Below, piece by piece: positions 1 to 4,819 of a DNA stretch of 6,051 nt (positions are counted from its first letter, which is position 1; the number at the start of each line of letters is the position of its first letter). Location: NCBI GenBank assembly GCA_039908285.1, contig JAMOBE010000148.1, positions 1-6,051 on the forward strand, in the 5' to 3' direction. The DNA comes from JAMOBE01 sp039908285. Lineage in GTDB: Bacteria; Pseudomonadota; Alphaproteobacteria; Rhodospirillales; Rhodospirillaceae. The notes beneath the pieces were generated by a model. The model did not search any database. It was not told where the DNA came from and worked only from the letters and a program-made list of their open reading frames with translations. The translations under genes were made by a program, and so were the position numbers.

Positions 1-50
1 CCCCCTCACCCAACCCTCTCCCCCCTGAAGGGGGGGGAGAGGGCTTTTAT
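1..50. repeat. GC-rich hairpin repeat, copy 1
   Basis: Bases 14-25 (CCCTCTCCCCCC) pair with 30-43 (eight G then AGAGGG) across a TGAA loop at 26-29, giving a 12-bp stem. On the plus strand it is followed by CTTTTAT, so it resembles an intrinsic terminator for a plus-strand gene lying left of the window. It also sits 30 bp beyond the stop of the minus-strand fieF gene, so it could serve both directions. The outer flank, CCCCCTCACCCAA at 1-13, is part of the element as such repeats are commonly seen. Related arms occur at 1817-1848 and 6040-6051, so this is a dispersed repeat rather than a one-off terminator. Confidence 0.7.
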
Positions 51-79
51 GGTCATGCTGCCGATACATTCACATTCTC

Positions 80-1066
80 TCAGGTCTCGCGTCCCTGGAT
101 GGGCACGGCGTTGGGGGCCATGATGCTGATGTCGGCGGCACGCCCGGGCTGGGCCTCGTAGCTGAATTCCGGGTGGGCCTCGTACAGGCCCGAGGGATCC
201 TCGTGGATGATCACCTCGGCGTTGGGGAAGATGTCGCGCAGCCGCATCTCCACCGCGTCGGCGATATCGTGAGCCTGCCACAGGGGCAGATTGCGATCCA
301 TCTCCAGGTGAAGCTGGATGAACCCCCGCGGCCCCGACGAGCGGGTGCGCAGGTCGTGCATGTCGATCACCCCCGGCTGCTGGATGACCACGTCACGGAT
401 TTTCTGGCGGTCCTCCTCGAGGAACTCCCGGTCCATCAGAAGGTTGAGGGACTGGGTGGCGATCCTGGCGGCGTTGAAGATCAGGTAGACGGCGATCCCG
501 ACGGCGAACAGCGGATCGAGGAGGGTGAGGCCGAACAGCTTCGCCCCCGCCAGCGCCACGATGACGCTGCCGTTGATCAACAGGTCGCCGGTGTAGTGCA
601 GCGAGTCGGCATTGATGGCCACCGACCCCGTCGTCCTGATCACGTGCTTCTGGAACCACACCAGCGCCAGGGTCATGGCCATGGAGAACAGCATCACGCC
701 GATGCCGACGTCGAGCCTGCCGACGGGAGCCGGGTCGAACAGGCGCCTCACTGCCTCGAATCCCACGAACACCGCCGAGCCGGTGATGAACGCCGCCTGG
801 CCGAGGCCGGCGAGGGGCTCGGCCTTGCCGTGGCCGAAGCGGTGCTCGGGGTCGGCGGGTTGCAGCGCCTGGTGCACGGCCAGCAGGTTGACCAGCGAGG
901 CCGCGGTGTCGAGGAGCGAATCCACCAGGCTGGACAGCAGGGCCACCGAGCCGGTCATCGCCCACGCCGCCACCTTGGCCACCACCAGGGTCGCGGCCGT
1001 GGCCACCGCCGCATAGGTGGCGTGCCGCATCAGCCGGTCGTTGCGTCGCTGCTCGGGATCGGTCAT
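80..1066 (-). CDS. fieF: Cation diffusion facilitator, FieF/YiiP type
   Basis: This 328-residue inner-membrane transporter should export Zn2+/Fe2+ or similar divalent metals by proton antiport. The metal sites known from E. coli YiiP are all present. The transport site is D49-x3-D53 in TM2 with H157-x3-D161 in TM5. The loop site is D72, H75, H79 (PADPEHRFGHGK). The cytoplasmic-domain site is H237, H253, H266, H288 and D290 (VIIHEDP). Six membrane segments fit residues about 15-205, followed by the cytoplasmic dimerisation domain. A tail of about 38 residues beyond the last metal ligand is longer than in YiiP. I chose the ATG at 1066 because GAGGA lies 8 nt upstream. A GTG at 1081 would add five residues and overlap the pdxH stop. 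The intact DD-HD set favours a true transporter; metal choice is not readable from sequence. Confidence 0.93.
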   Translation of the reverse strand: MTDPEQRRNDRLMRHATYAAVATAATLVVAKVAAWAMTGSVALLSSLVDSLLDTAASLVNLLAVHQALQPADPEHRFGHGKAEPLAGLGQAAFITGSAVFVGFEAVRRLFDPAPVGRLDVGIGVMLFSMAMTLALVWFQKHVIRTTGSVAINADSLHYTGDLLINGSVIVALAGAKLFGLTLLDPLFAVGIAVYLIFNAARIATQSLNLLMDREFLEEDRQKIRDVVIQQPGVIDMHDLRTRSSGPRGFIQLHLEMDRNLPLWQAHDIADAVEMRLRDIFPNAEVIIHEDPSGLYEAHPEFSYEAQPGRAADISIMAPNAVPIQGRET

Positions 1067-1077
1067 GGGCCGGGTCC

Positions 1078-1668
1078 TCACGGATACAGGTATTCGGTGC
1101 TCCAGCCGGAGGCGGTCCGATGGTACACCAGCCGCTCGTGCAGGCGGAACGGCCGGTCCCGCCAGAACTCGATGGTCTCAGGCACCAGCCGGAACCCCGA
1201 CCAGTGGGGCGGGCGGGGCACGGCCCCAACCCCGAACCGGACGGTGTACTCGGCGACGCGCCGTTCCAGCTCGAACATGCCGACAAGCGGCCGCGACTGT
1301 ACCGAGGCCCAGGCACCGATCTGGCTCGCGCGGGGCCGACTGGCGAAGTAGGCATCGGCGGTGGCGTCGTCAACCCGCACCACCGGGCCGTCCACCCGCA
1401 CCTGGCGGCGCAGGCTCTTCCAGTGGAAGCACAGCGCGGCGCGGGGATTGGCGAGGAGCGCCGCCCCCTTGCGGCTCTCCAGGTTGGTGTAGAAGACGAA
1501 GCCCTCCTCGTCGGCGCCCTTCAGCAGCACCATACGAACGCCCGGACGCCCGTCGGCGTCGACGGTGGCGAGACTCATGGCGTTGGGGTCGTTGGGCTCC
1601 TCCCGTTCGGCATCCGCCATCCAGGTGCGGAATCGACCGATGGGATCCTCCGGTTCGGTGCTGGTCAT
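1078..1668 (-). CDS. pdxH: Pyridoxamine/pyridoxine 5'-phosphate oxidase
   Basis: This FMN-dependent cytosolic enzyme oxidises pyridoxamine- or pyridoxine-5'-phosphate to pyridoxal phosphate, the last step of vitamin B6 synthesis and salvage. The 196 residues appear to align with the 218-residue E. coli enzyme with a constant offset of 22, the difference being the missing N-terminal segment. FMN-binding positions are present: R45..K50 (RMVLLK), Y60-T61, and S65-R66-K67. PLP-binding positions are present: Y107, R111, S115 (SRPRASQIGAWAS), and R175 and H177 (FRLHER). The C-terminus ends YLYP, like RLAP in E. coli. I chose the ATG at 1668 because it starts just before the conserved DPIGRFRTW. The frame stays open up to 1812, but that extension encodes the low-complexity G-tract region and is probably not translated. 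There is no clear Shine-Dalgarno. It lies upstream of fieF in the same orientation and probably shares a transcript. Confidence 0.96.
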   Translation of the reverse strand: MTSTEPEDPIGRFRTWMADAEREEPNDPNAMSLATVDADGRPGVRMVLLKGADEEGFVFYTNLESRKGAALLANPRAALCFHWKSLRRQVRVDGPVVRVDDATADAYFASRPRASQIGAWASVQSRPLVGMFELERRVAEYTVRFGVGAVPRPPHWSGFRLVPETIEFWRDRPFRLHERLVYHRTASGWSTEYLYP

Positions 1669-1689
1669 GGCTGGGGCCGTCGATCGCTG

Positions 1690-1721
1690 ACGAGAATGGG
1701 CTGGGACGAAGATGGGCTGGC
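1690..1721. repeat. 16-bp imperfect tandem duplication in the pdxH leader
   Basis: ACGAGAATGGGCTGGG (1690-1705) is followed directly by ACGAAGATGGGCTGGC (1706-1721), differing at three positions. It lies 22-53 bp upstream of the pdxH ATG, so it would be in the pdxH 5' leader. It could be a chance duplication or a doubled binding site. Confidence 0.6.
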
Positions 1722-1760
1722 GAGGATAAACAGTGCCCGAAACACCTCCAGCGCGCCAAA

Positions 1761-1788
1761 CCCTACCCCACCCTACCCTACCCACCCC
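1761..1788 (-). promoter_or_regulatory. Dense G-tract array (putative G-quadruplex; also three KOPS-like octamers)
   Basis: On the minus strand this 28-bp stretch has six runs of three or four G separated by one- or two-base loops (T or TA). This is well beyond the usual four-run pattern for an intramolecular G-quadruplex. It lies 93-120 nt upstream of the pdxH ATG, on the coding strand, so it would be in the mRNA if transcription starts beyond 1790. The same run contains GGGTAGGG three times (1761-1768, 1771-1778, 1776-1783 as complement), each matching the E. coli FtsK-orienting sequence GGGNAGGG. Structure and role are predictions. Confidence 0.5.
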
Positions 1789-1816
1789 AATCTTACAATA
1801 GGGCACTTCCAAAGAG

Positions 1817-1848
1817 CCCTCCCCCCCCCCCCTCTTCGGGGGAGAGGG
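1817..1848. repeat. GC-rich hairpin repeat, copy 2, with C12 run
   Basis: The left arm is CCCT followed by twelve C (1821-1832), then TCTTC. The right arm is GGGGGAGAGGG (1838-1848). The right arm matches the corresponding arm of copy 1. The left arm has lost the internal TC and gained C, so the stem is imperfect. It lies between two minus-strand genes and may terminate the 1915-2289 transcript, although no T-run follows on that strand. Confidence 0.6.
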
Positions 1849-1896
1849 AGTGGTCTCCCTGTCGCTTCAAAGTGCTGCATCGTCAAAAGTCCGGGA

Positions 1897-1913
1897 ACTC
1901 ATCGATGATGAGT
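1897..1913 (-). terminator. Hairpin just after the stop of the small secreted-protein gene
   Basis: ACTCATC-GAT-GATGAGT is a perfect 7-bp stem with a 3-base loop starting two bases beyond the TAA of the minus-strand gene. On the minus strand it is followed by TTCCCGG, so the T-run is poor. It may stabilise the mRNA 3' end or act as a weak terminator together with the GC hairpin further on. Confidence 0.4.
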
Positions 1914-1914
1914 A

Positions 1915-2289
1915 TTACTCGTACTCTGCCGTTGTCTCACCCGACTTGCGATCATAGAATATGGTGATTTTTGATGTTGAGCACAGGTCAAAGTCGTCCC
2001 ATTCGGCTGTCTCCTTATCCGAATAGACAACCTTCAGATCCCACTTGCAGCTCTTGTTGGAACGCGCGAATGTAATGTGGACGGTTTCCTTGTTATCCAG
2101 TGTATCGCGACCCAGCACATCGTCTTCCCAGTCCGAAGCGTTGGACGGTGAAACGTAGACTTGGTCGATGGTATACCCAGTCTTGTTGACCAGGGTGAAG
2201 TCCTGTTTACCCTCCGCAGAGGCCCCCGACACGCAACCAATAGAAACCATTGCGACGGTCGCCACCATCAATACGATCTTTCCAAGCAT
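1915..2289 (-). CDS. Small secreted (periplasmic) protein of unknown function
   Basis: The predicted product is 124 residues. Residues 1-25 form a signal peptide: K4, a hydrophobic core, and an ASA site for cleavage before E26. A cysteine at 19 is preceded by VSIG, which is a poor lipobox, so ordinary secretion is more likely. The mature part of about 99 residues starts DFTLVNKTGYTIDQVYVSP and alternates short hydrophobic and charged stretches, suggesting a small beta-rich domain. It has two cysteines (81 and 103) that could form a disulfide. Similar one-domain exported proteins occur in proteobacteria without an assigned role as far as I know, and I do not assign one. The start at 2289 is well supported by AAGGAG 7 nt upstream. 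By hand count GC is about 51% over 1921-2280, clearly below the flanking genes, and the protein is rich in Lys/Asp/Ser/Thr, suggesting acquisition from elsewhere. It appears to be monocistronic. Confidence 0.85.
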   Translation of the reverse strand: MLGKIVLMVATVAMVSIGCVSGASAEGKQDFTLVNKTGYTIDQVYVSPSNASDWEDDVLGRDTLDNKETVHITFARSNKSCKWDLKVVYSDKETAEWDDFDLCSTSKITIFYDRKSGETTAEYE

Positions 2290-2534
2290 ACTCCATCTCC
2301 TTACGTCGACACTTACACGATAAAGCCGAGCAGACCGAACCGGTGGCCAGGATAATACGGGCAGATCGCCAGGGGAAGTTGGATCATCCGTCACCCCAGG
2401 GCAATCGGGTGATGGCCGGAAGAGTCGACCGTTGGGAAAAATGAGAGATTCCGCCCTGCCGCACTTCAGTGCCGTTTTTTCGCCATGGTGAAGGACTACA
2501 TGGGAATGATCGCAACACCAACAGGTCAAGGACC
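2290..2534. promoter_or_regulatory. Divergent intergenic region between the small secreted-protein and lipoprotein genes
   Basis: These 245 bp should hold both divergent promoters. On the minus strand TATTAT (complement of 2351-2356) is a fair -10 for the small gene, but I see no good -35 partner. On the plus strand no clear promoter pair stands out. An inverted repeat TCACCC (2391-2396) / GGGTGA (2407-2412) encloses 10 bases. A short hairpin followed by six T lies at 2461-2480. No gene is supported; open frames through here are extensions of the flanking genes. Confidence 0.4.
2461..2480 (+). terminator. Short hairpin plus T6 in the lipoprotein-gene leader
   Basis: GCAC-TTCA-GTGC (2461-2472) is followed by CG and six T (2475-2480), the shape of a minimal intrinsic terminator on the plus strand. 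The stem is only four pairs. It lies about 55 bp upstream of the lipoprotein start with no plus-strand gene before it, so if real it would be an attenuator or a stop for read-through. Confidence 0.25.
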
Positions 2535-3029
2535 ATGACGACGATGATGAACAGGTATCCTGCGCGCCTTCTGGCCGCCGCCCTTCTGGTGATGGCGCCG
2601 CTCGGCGGCTGCGAGTCGCTCCAGAGCAATCCCAAGCAGGCGGCGGGCGGGGTGCTGGGCGGCGTCGGCGGCGGGGTGCTCGGCTCGCAGCTCGGCAAGG
2701 GCACCGGGCGCACCGTGGCGATGATCGGCGGCACGCTCATCGGCGCGCTGCTGGGCAGCGAGGCGGGCAAGTCCCTCGACCGCGCCGACAGGGTGTACGT
2801 CGAGCAGAGCGCTCATTCGGCACTGGAGACCGCCCCCACCGGCACCTCGACCGCCTGGAACAATCCCGACACCGGCCATTCGGGCGCCGTCACCCCGACC
2901 AGGACCTTCCGCCGCGGTGATCAGCCCTGCCGCGAGTTCACCAGCACCATCAACGTCGGTGGCCGCAACGAGCCGGCCGTCGGCACGGCCTGCCGCGATC
3001 CCGACGGTACCTGGAGGATCTCGCAGTAG
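2535..3029 (+). CDS. Glycine-zipper outer-membrane lipoprotein, 17-kDa surface antigen family
   Basis: The predicted product is a 164-residue envelope lipoprotein. Residues 1-25 are a lipoprotein signal peptide with lipobox LGGC, so C26 would be lipidated. Residues 37-79 are a glycine zipper (GGVLGGVGGGVLGSQLG, then a hydrophobic IGGTLIGALLGSEAG), the two-helix hairpin seen in the rickettsial 17-kDa antigen family. The C-terminal part (about 122-164) has the family's CREF..TI..GG...A.GTACRDPDGTWRI pattern with C132 and C153, which may pair. Members are thought to insert in or tether to the outer membrane; a precise function is not established. Start choice among ATGs at 2535, 2544 and 2547 is uncertain, since AAGGA at 2528-2532 is too close to the first and about 11 nt from the second. 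An upstream open frame to 2469 adds only non-signal sequence. The following gene is 118 bp downstream. Confidence 0.88.
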   Translation: MTTMMNRYPARLLAAALLVMAPLGGCESLQSNPKQAAGGVLGGVGGGVLGSQLGKGTGRTVAMIGGTLIGALLGSEAGKSLDRADRVYVEQSAHSALETAPTGTSTAWNNPDTGHSGAVTPTRTFRRGDQPCREFTSTINVGGRNEPAVGTACRDPDGTWRISQ

Positions 3030-3100
3030 GGGCAGAACCAGCGCGCTTGTCTTATGGCAAACGGCACCGGTCCTGGAGTAACCTGACGCCCGTCGACGAA

Positions 3101-3121
3101 GGGGAGGCGTCCCGCCTCTCC
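3101..3121. terminator. Hairpin between the lipoprotein and J-protein genes
   Basis: GGGGAGGCG (3101-3109) pairs with CGCCTCTCC (3113-3121) across TCC, nine pairs with one mismatch. It follows the lipoprotein stop by about 70 bp and precedes the J-protein start by 26 bp. Only GATCGTCTTT follows, so it is a weak terminator candidate or a leader structure affecting translation of the next gene. Confidence 0.4.
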
Positions 3122-3147
3122 GATCGTCTTTGGGTGGCCTGGAGAGT

Positions 3148-4077
3148 ATGAAGGATCCCTACGACGTCCTTGGTCTGACGAAGACCGCAACCGCCGAGGA
3201 CATCAAGCGATCCTATCGGCGGCTGGCGCGCACCTGGCATCCCGACGGCAATCCCGATCCGGGGGCCGAGGAGCGGTTCAAGCAGATTTCCGCGGCCTAT
3301 CAGATTCTCTCGGACCCCGTGCAGCGCGGGCGCTTCGACCGCGGCGAGATCGACGCCGACGGCCACGAGCGCGGCGCCTTCCGCCAGGGCCAGGGCCATG
3401 GGCGGACCAGCGGCGGACCACGGAGCGCCCGCGGAGCACGGGGCGGATTCGATTTCGGCTTCGACGGCAACATCGACCCCGAGGATCTGTTCTCCGACCT
3501 GTTCGGTCGCCGCCGGACCAAGCCTGGTCCCAGTCCGCGCCGCCGGGGCGCCGACAGCAACTACGAGCTTCAGGTGACCTTCGAGGAGGCGGTTCTCGGG
3601 ACGACGAAGCGGGTGACCCTCACCACCGGCAAGACCCTCGACGTGCGCATCGCCGCCGGCACCGAGGATGGCCGGAAGCTGCGCCTCAAGGGCCAGGGCC
3701 TGGCCGGCGGCGGCGGCGGCGAGCCCGGGGACGCCCTGATCGAGATCAAGGTGGCGCCGCACGCCTTTTTCGTGCGCAAGGGGGACGATATTCACCTCGA
3801 GGCGCCGATGACGCTGAAGGAGGCGGTGCTGGGGGCCAAGATCACCGTGCCGACGGTGGACGGCAGGGTGTCGGTGTCGGTGCCCAGGGGCTCCAACACC
3901 GGCACGGTCCTGCGTCTGAAAGGCAAGGGCGTGGAGGTGGACGGGCGACGCGGAGACCAGCTCGTCAAGCTCACGGTGGTGCTGCCGGAGAAGATGGACC
4001 TGCAGCTTGAAACATTCGTCAAGCACTGGCGCCCCGCCGACGAGGCGGACCCGCGTGAGCGGGCCGGGTTGTCGTGA
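3148..4077 (+). CDS. Class B DnaJ/CbpA-like co-chaperone
   Basis: This 309-residue cytosolic J-domain protein should stimulate DnaK ATPase and deliver non-native or specific clients. The J domain covers about residues 3-66, with the essential HPD at 31-33 (TWHPDGNPDP), the helix II basic face (IKRSYRRLAR) and a helix III ending ILSDPVQRGRFDRG. A Gly/Phe-rich linker follows (about 88-120, GGFDFGFDGN then DLFSDLFG). No CxxCxGxG zinc fingers are present, so it is class B like CbpA, not canonical DnaJ. C-terminal domain I (about 138-210) contains LRLKGQG and PHAFFVRKGDDI. Domain II (about 213-282) contains LTLKEAVLGA-like and GDQLVKLTVVLP segments. I chose the ATG at 3148 (MKDPYDVLG) because the family begins here. 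Its GGAG is only 3 nt upstream, and a TTG at 3130 would add six unconserved residues. The cellular partner set cannot be read from sequence. Confidence 0.94.
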   Translation: MKDPYDVLGLTKTATAEDIKRSYRRLARTWHPDGNPDPGAEERFKQISAAYQILSDPVQRGRFDRGEIDADGHERGAFRQGQGHGRTSGGPRSARGARGGFDFGFDGNIDPEDLFSDLFGRRRTKPGPSPRRRGADSNYELQVTFEEAVLGTTKRVTLTTGKTLDVRIAAGTEDGRKLRLKGQGLAGGGGGEPGDALIEIKVAPHAFFVRKGDDIHLEAPMTLKEAVLGAKITVPTVDGRVSVSVPRGSNTGTVLRLKGKGVEVDGRRGDQLVKLTVVLPEKMDLQLETFVKHWRPADEADPRERAGLS

Positions 4078-4105
4078 GAGGATGTGTCCATCCCCTCGGA
4101 ACCCC

Positions 4106-4119
4106 AACCGCTAGCGGTT
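4106..4119. promoter_or_regulatory. 14-bp perfect palindrome, candidate operator
   Basis: AACCGCTAGCGGTT is its own reverse complement. It lies 29 bp after the J-protein stop and 37 bp upstream of the putative -35 of the RfaH-like gene. It could bind a dimeric regulator. Alternatively it could fold as a 5-bp stem with CTAG loop followed by TTA, a weak terminator for the J-protein gene. Confidence 0.45.
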
Positions 4120-4155
4120 TACGCCCCAAGGCATACAAAATTGGCGCACCGAGTG

Positions 4156-4184
4156 TTGACGTTCGGCCTGTGACCCCGTATCGT
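4156..4184 (+). promoter_or_regulatory. Putative sigma-70-type promoter for the RfaH-like gene
   Basis: TTGACG (4156-4161) and TATCGT (4179-4184) are separated by exactly 17 bp. They match five of six and four of six consensus positions, which is good for a GC-rich genome. An A/T-rich patch (ACAAAATT) lies about 20 bp upstream of the -35. Transcription would start near 4191, giving a leader of about 54 nt. Confidence 0.5.
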
Positions 4185-4222
4185 GCGGTGGAATTCGTGG
4201 GCCAGGGACTCATGGCGTGGGG

Positions 4223-4242
4223 ACGGAGTGACGGAGTGACGG
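4223..4242 (+). promoter_or_regulatory. Duplicated Shine-Dalgarno block before the RfaH-like gene
   Basis: ACGGAGTG occurs twice in tandem (4223-4230, 4231-4238), followed by ACGG. The second GGAG (4233-4236) is 8 nt from the ATG at 4245 and supports that start. The first copy is 16 nt away and 10 nt after an alternative ATG at 4212. Confidence 0.55.
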
Positions 4243-4244
4243 CG

Positions 4245-4748
4245 ATGGAGCGCTGGTACGTCGCCTACACCCACGCCAACGCCGAGCAGAAGGCGCTGTT
4301 CCATCTGCGCCGTCAGGGGTTCCATGTGTATCTGCCGCGGTACCTCAGGCGGTGCAGCCACGCCCGGCGGGTCGAGCTGAAGCCCGTCCCCCTGTTTCCC
4401 CGCTACCTGTTCATCGCCATGGACGTCGCCGCCGCGCGCTGGCGCGCCATCCACTCGACGGTCGGCGTCACCCACCTGGTGGCCAACGGGACCATGCCGG
4501 TACCGGTGCCCGAGGCGGTGGTGGACGGCATCCGCGCCCGCGAGGACGCGACCGGCCTGGTGCGGATGGACATCGGGCCGTCCCTGGCCCGGGGCGACCG
4601 GGTCACCATCGCCTCCGGCCCCTTCCGGGAGCTGGATGGACTGTTCGAATGCAGCCGGGACGAGGACCGGGTGACGATTCTGCTGGATCTCCTCGGCCGG
4701 CAGATCAGGGTCCACGTGCCGACGGACGCGGTCAGGGCGAGCGCCTGA
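4245..4748 (+). CDS. RfaH/NusG-family transcription antiterminator
   Basis: This 167-residue protein has the two-domain layout of NusG paralogues; E. coli RfaH is 162. The N-terminal NGN domain (about 1-100) begins ERWYVAYTHANAEQKALFHL and includes PLFPRYLFIAMD, which corresponds to PLFPNYLFVEFD in RfaH. Next comes VGVTHLVANGTMPVPVPEAVV, matching the RfaH GVSHFVRFG segment. The C-terminal KOW domain (about 114-163) begins GDRVTIASGPFRELDGLF and ends LLDLLGRQIRVHVP. Such paralogues bind RNA polymerase and suppress pausing and termination in long surface-polysaccharide operons. The neighbouring sugar aminotransferase gene and the ops-like site at 4808-4819 fit that role. The ATG at 4245 has GGAG 8 nt upstream. 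In-frame starts at 4212 (ATG) or 4074 (GTG overlapping the J-protein stop) would add sequence lacking family similarity. General NusG is unlikely given the context and the RfaH-like features. Confidence 0.9.
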   Translation: MERWYVAYTHANAEQKALFHLRRQGFHVYLPRYLRRCSHARRVELKPVPLFPRYLFIAMDVAAARWRAIHSTVGVTHLVANGTMPVPVPEAVVDGIRAREDATGLVRMDIGPSLARGDRVTIASGPFRELDGLFECSRDEDRVTILLDLLGRQIRVHVPTDAVRASA

Positions 4749-4778
4749 CCGGCCGTCCGGAGTTTTACGATTTCGCTT

Positions 4779-4809
4779 GCGGTCCGTGTGTGCTTTTCAC
4801 CCGGACTGC
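4779..4809 (+). promoter_or_regulatory. Hairpin abutting the ops-like motif
   Basis: GCGGTCCG (4779-4786) pairs with CGGACTGC (4802-4809) in eight pairs, one of them G-U, across a 15-base loop. Two further U-G pairs are possible outward. The right arm overlaps the first two bases of the ops-like motif, placing a potential pause-type hairpin exactly at its 5' edge. Confidence 0.45.
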
Positions 4810-4819
4810 GGTAGCATGC
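4808..4819 (+). promoter_or_regulatory. ops-like element (RfaH recruitment site candidate)
   Basis: GCGGTAGCATGC differs at one base from GCGGTAGCGTGC, bases 2-13 of the enterobacterial ops sequence; the preceding base is T instead of G. It lies on the non-template strand for the aminotransferase gene, 60 bp upstream of its ATG and 59 bp after the RfaH-like stop. A degenerate copy (CTGCGG-AGCATTGC, about 4820-4833) follows at once, reminiscent of the doubled GGTAGC core in JUMPstart. The match is seen; recruitment of the neighbouring protein is inferred, since this family member's DNA specificity is unknown. Confidence 0.5.

Larger units (their letters stand above)
1669..1914. other. Gene-free interval between pdxH and the small secreted-protein gene
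   Basis: Both flanking genes are on the minus strand, so this stretch should hold the end of the 1915-2289 transcript and the promoter and leader of pdxH. It contains a 16-bp tandem repeat (1690-1721), a G-tract array on the minus strand (1761-1788), a hairpin repeat with a C12 run (1817-1848) and a small hairpin beside the upstream stop codon (1897-1913). I could not find a convincing -35/-10 pair for pdxH; TAAGAT/TATTGT-like hexamers near 1790-1800 on the minus strand have no good partner. No credible gene is present on either strand. Confidence 0.6.

Noticed and set aside
80..1066. Magnetosome CDF transporter (MamB/MamM) given the Magnetospirillum-like context
   Set aside because: The protein carries the complete YiiP-type metal sites including the HxxxD pair and loop site, and no magnetosome genes are adjacent; FieF is the better fit.
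173..1351. Long plus-strand open frame opposite fieF and pdxH
   Set aside because: It is antisense to two strongly recognised genes; the translation is His/Gly/Arg-rich with no domain, as expected for a shadow frame in high-GC DNA.
1761..1788. Telomere-like or CRISPR-like repeat
   Set aside because: The CCCTA units are too short and irregular, with no spacer structure; a G-tract array describes it better.
1669..1812. Longer PdxH starting at 1812
   Set aside because: The added 48 residues translate the G-tract array and tandem repeat, and the known enzyme fold aligns from the ATG at 1668.
3052..4107. Long minus-strand open frame opposite the J-protein gene
   Set aside because: The plus strand encodes a clear J domain with HPD; the antisense translation has no recognisable motif.
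4074..4244. RfaH-like protein starting at the GTG overlapping the J-protein stop, or at the ATG at 4212
   Set aside because: The family N-terminus (WYVAYT) begins two residues after the ATG at 4245, which has the best-placed Shine-Dalgarno, and the promoter at 4156-4184 lies inside the longer version.
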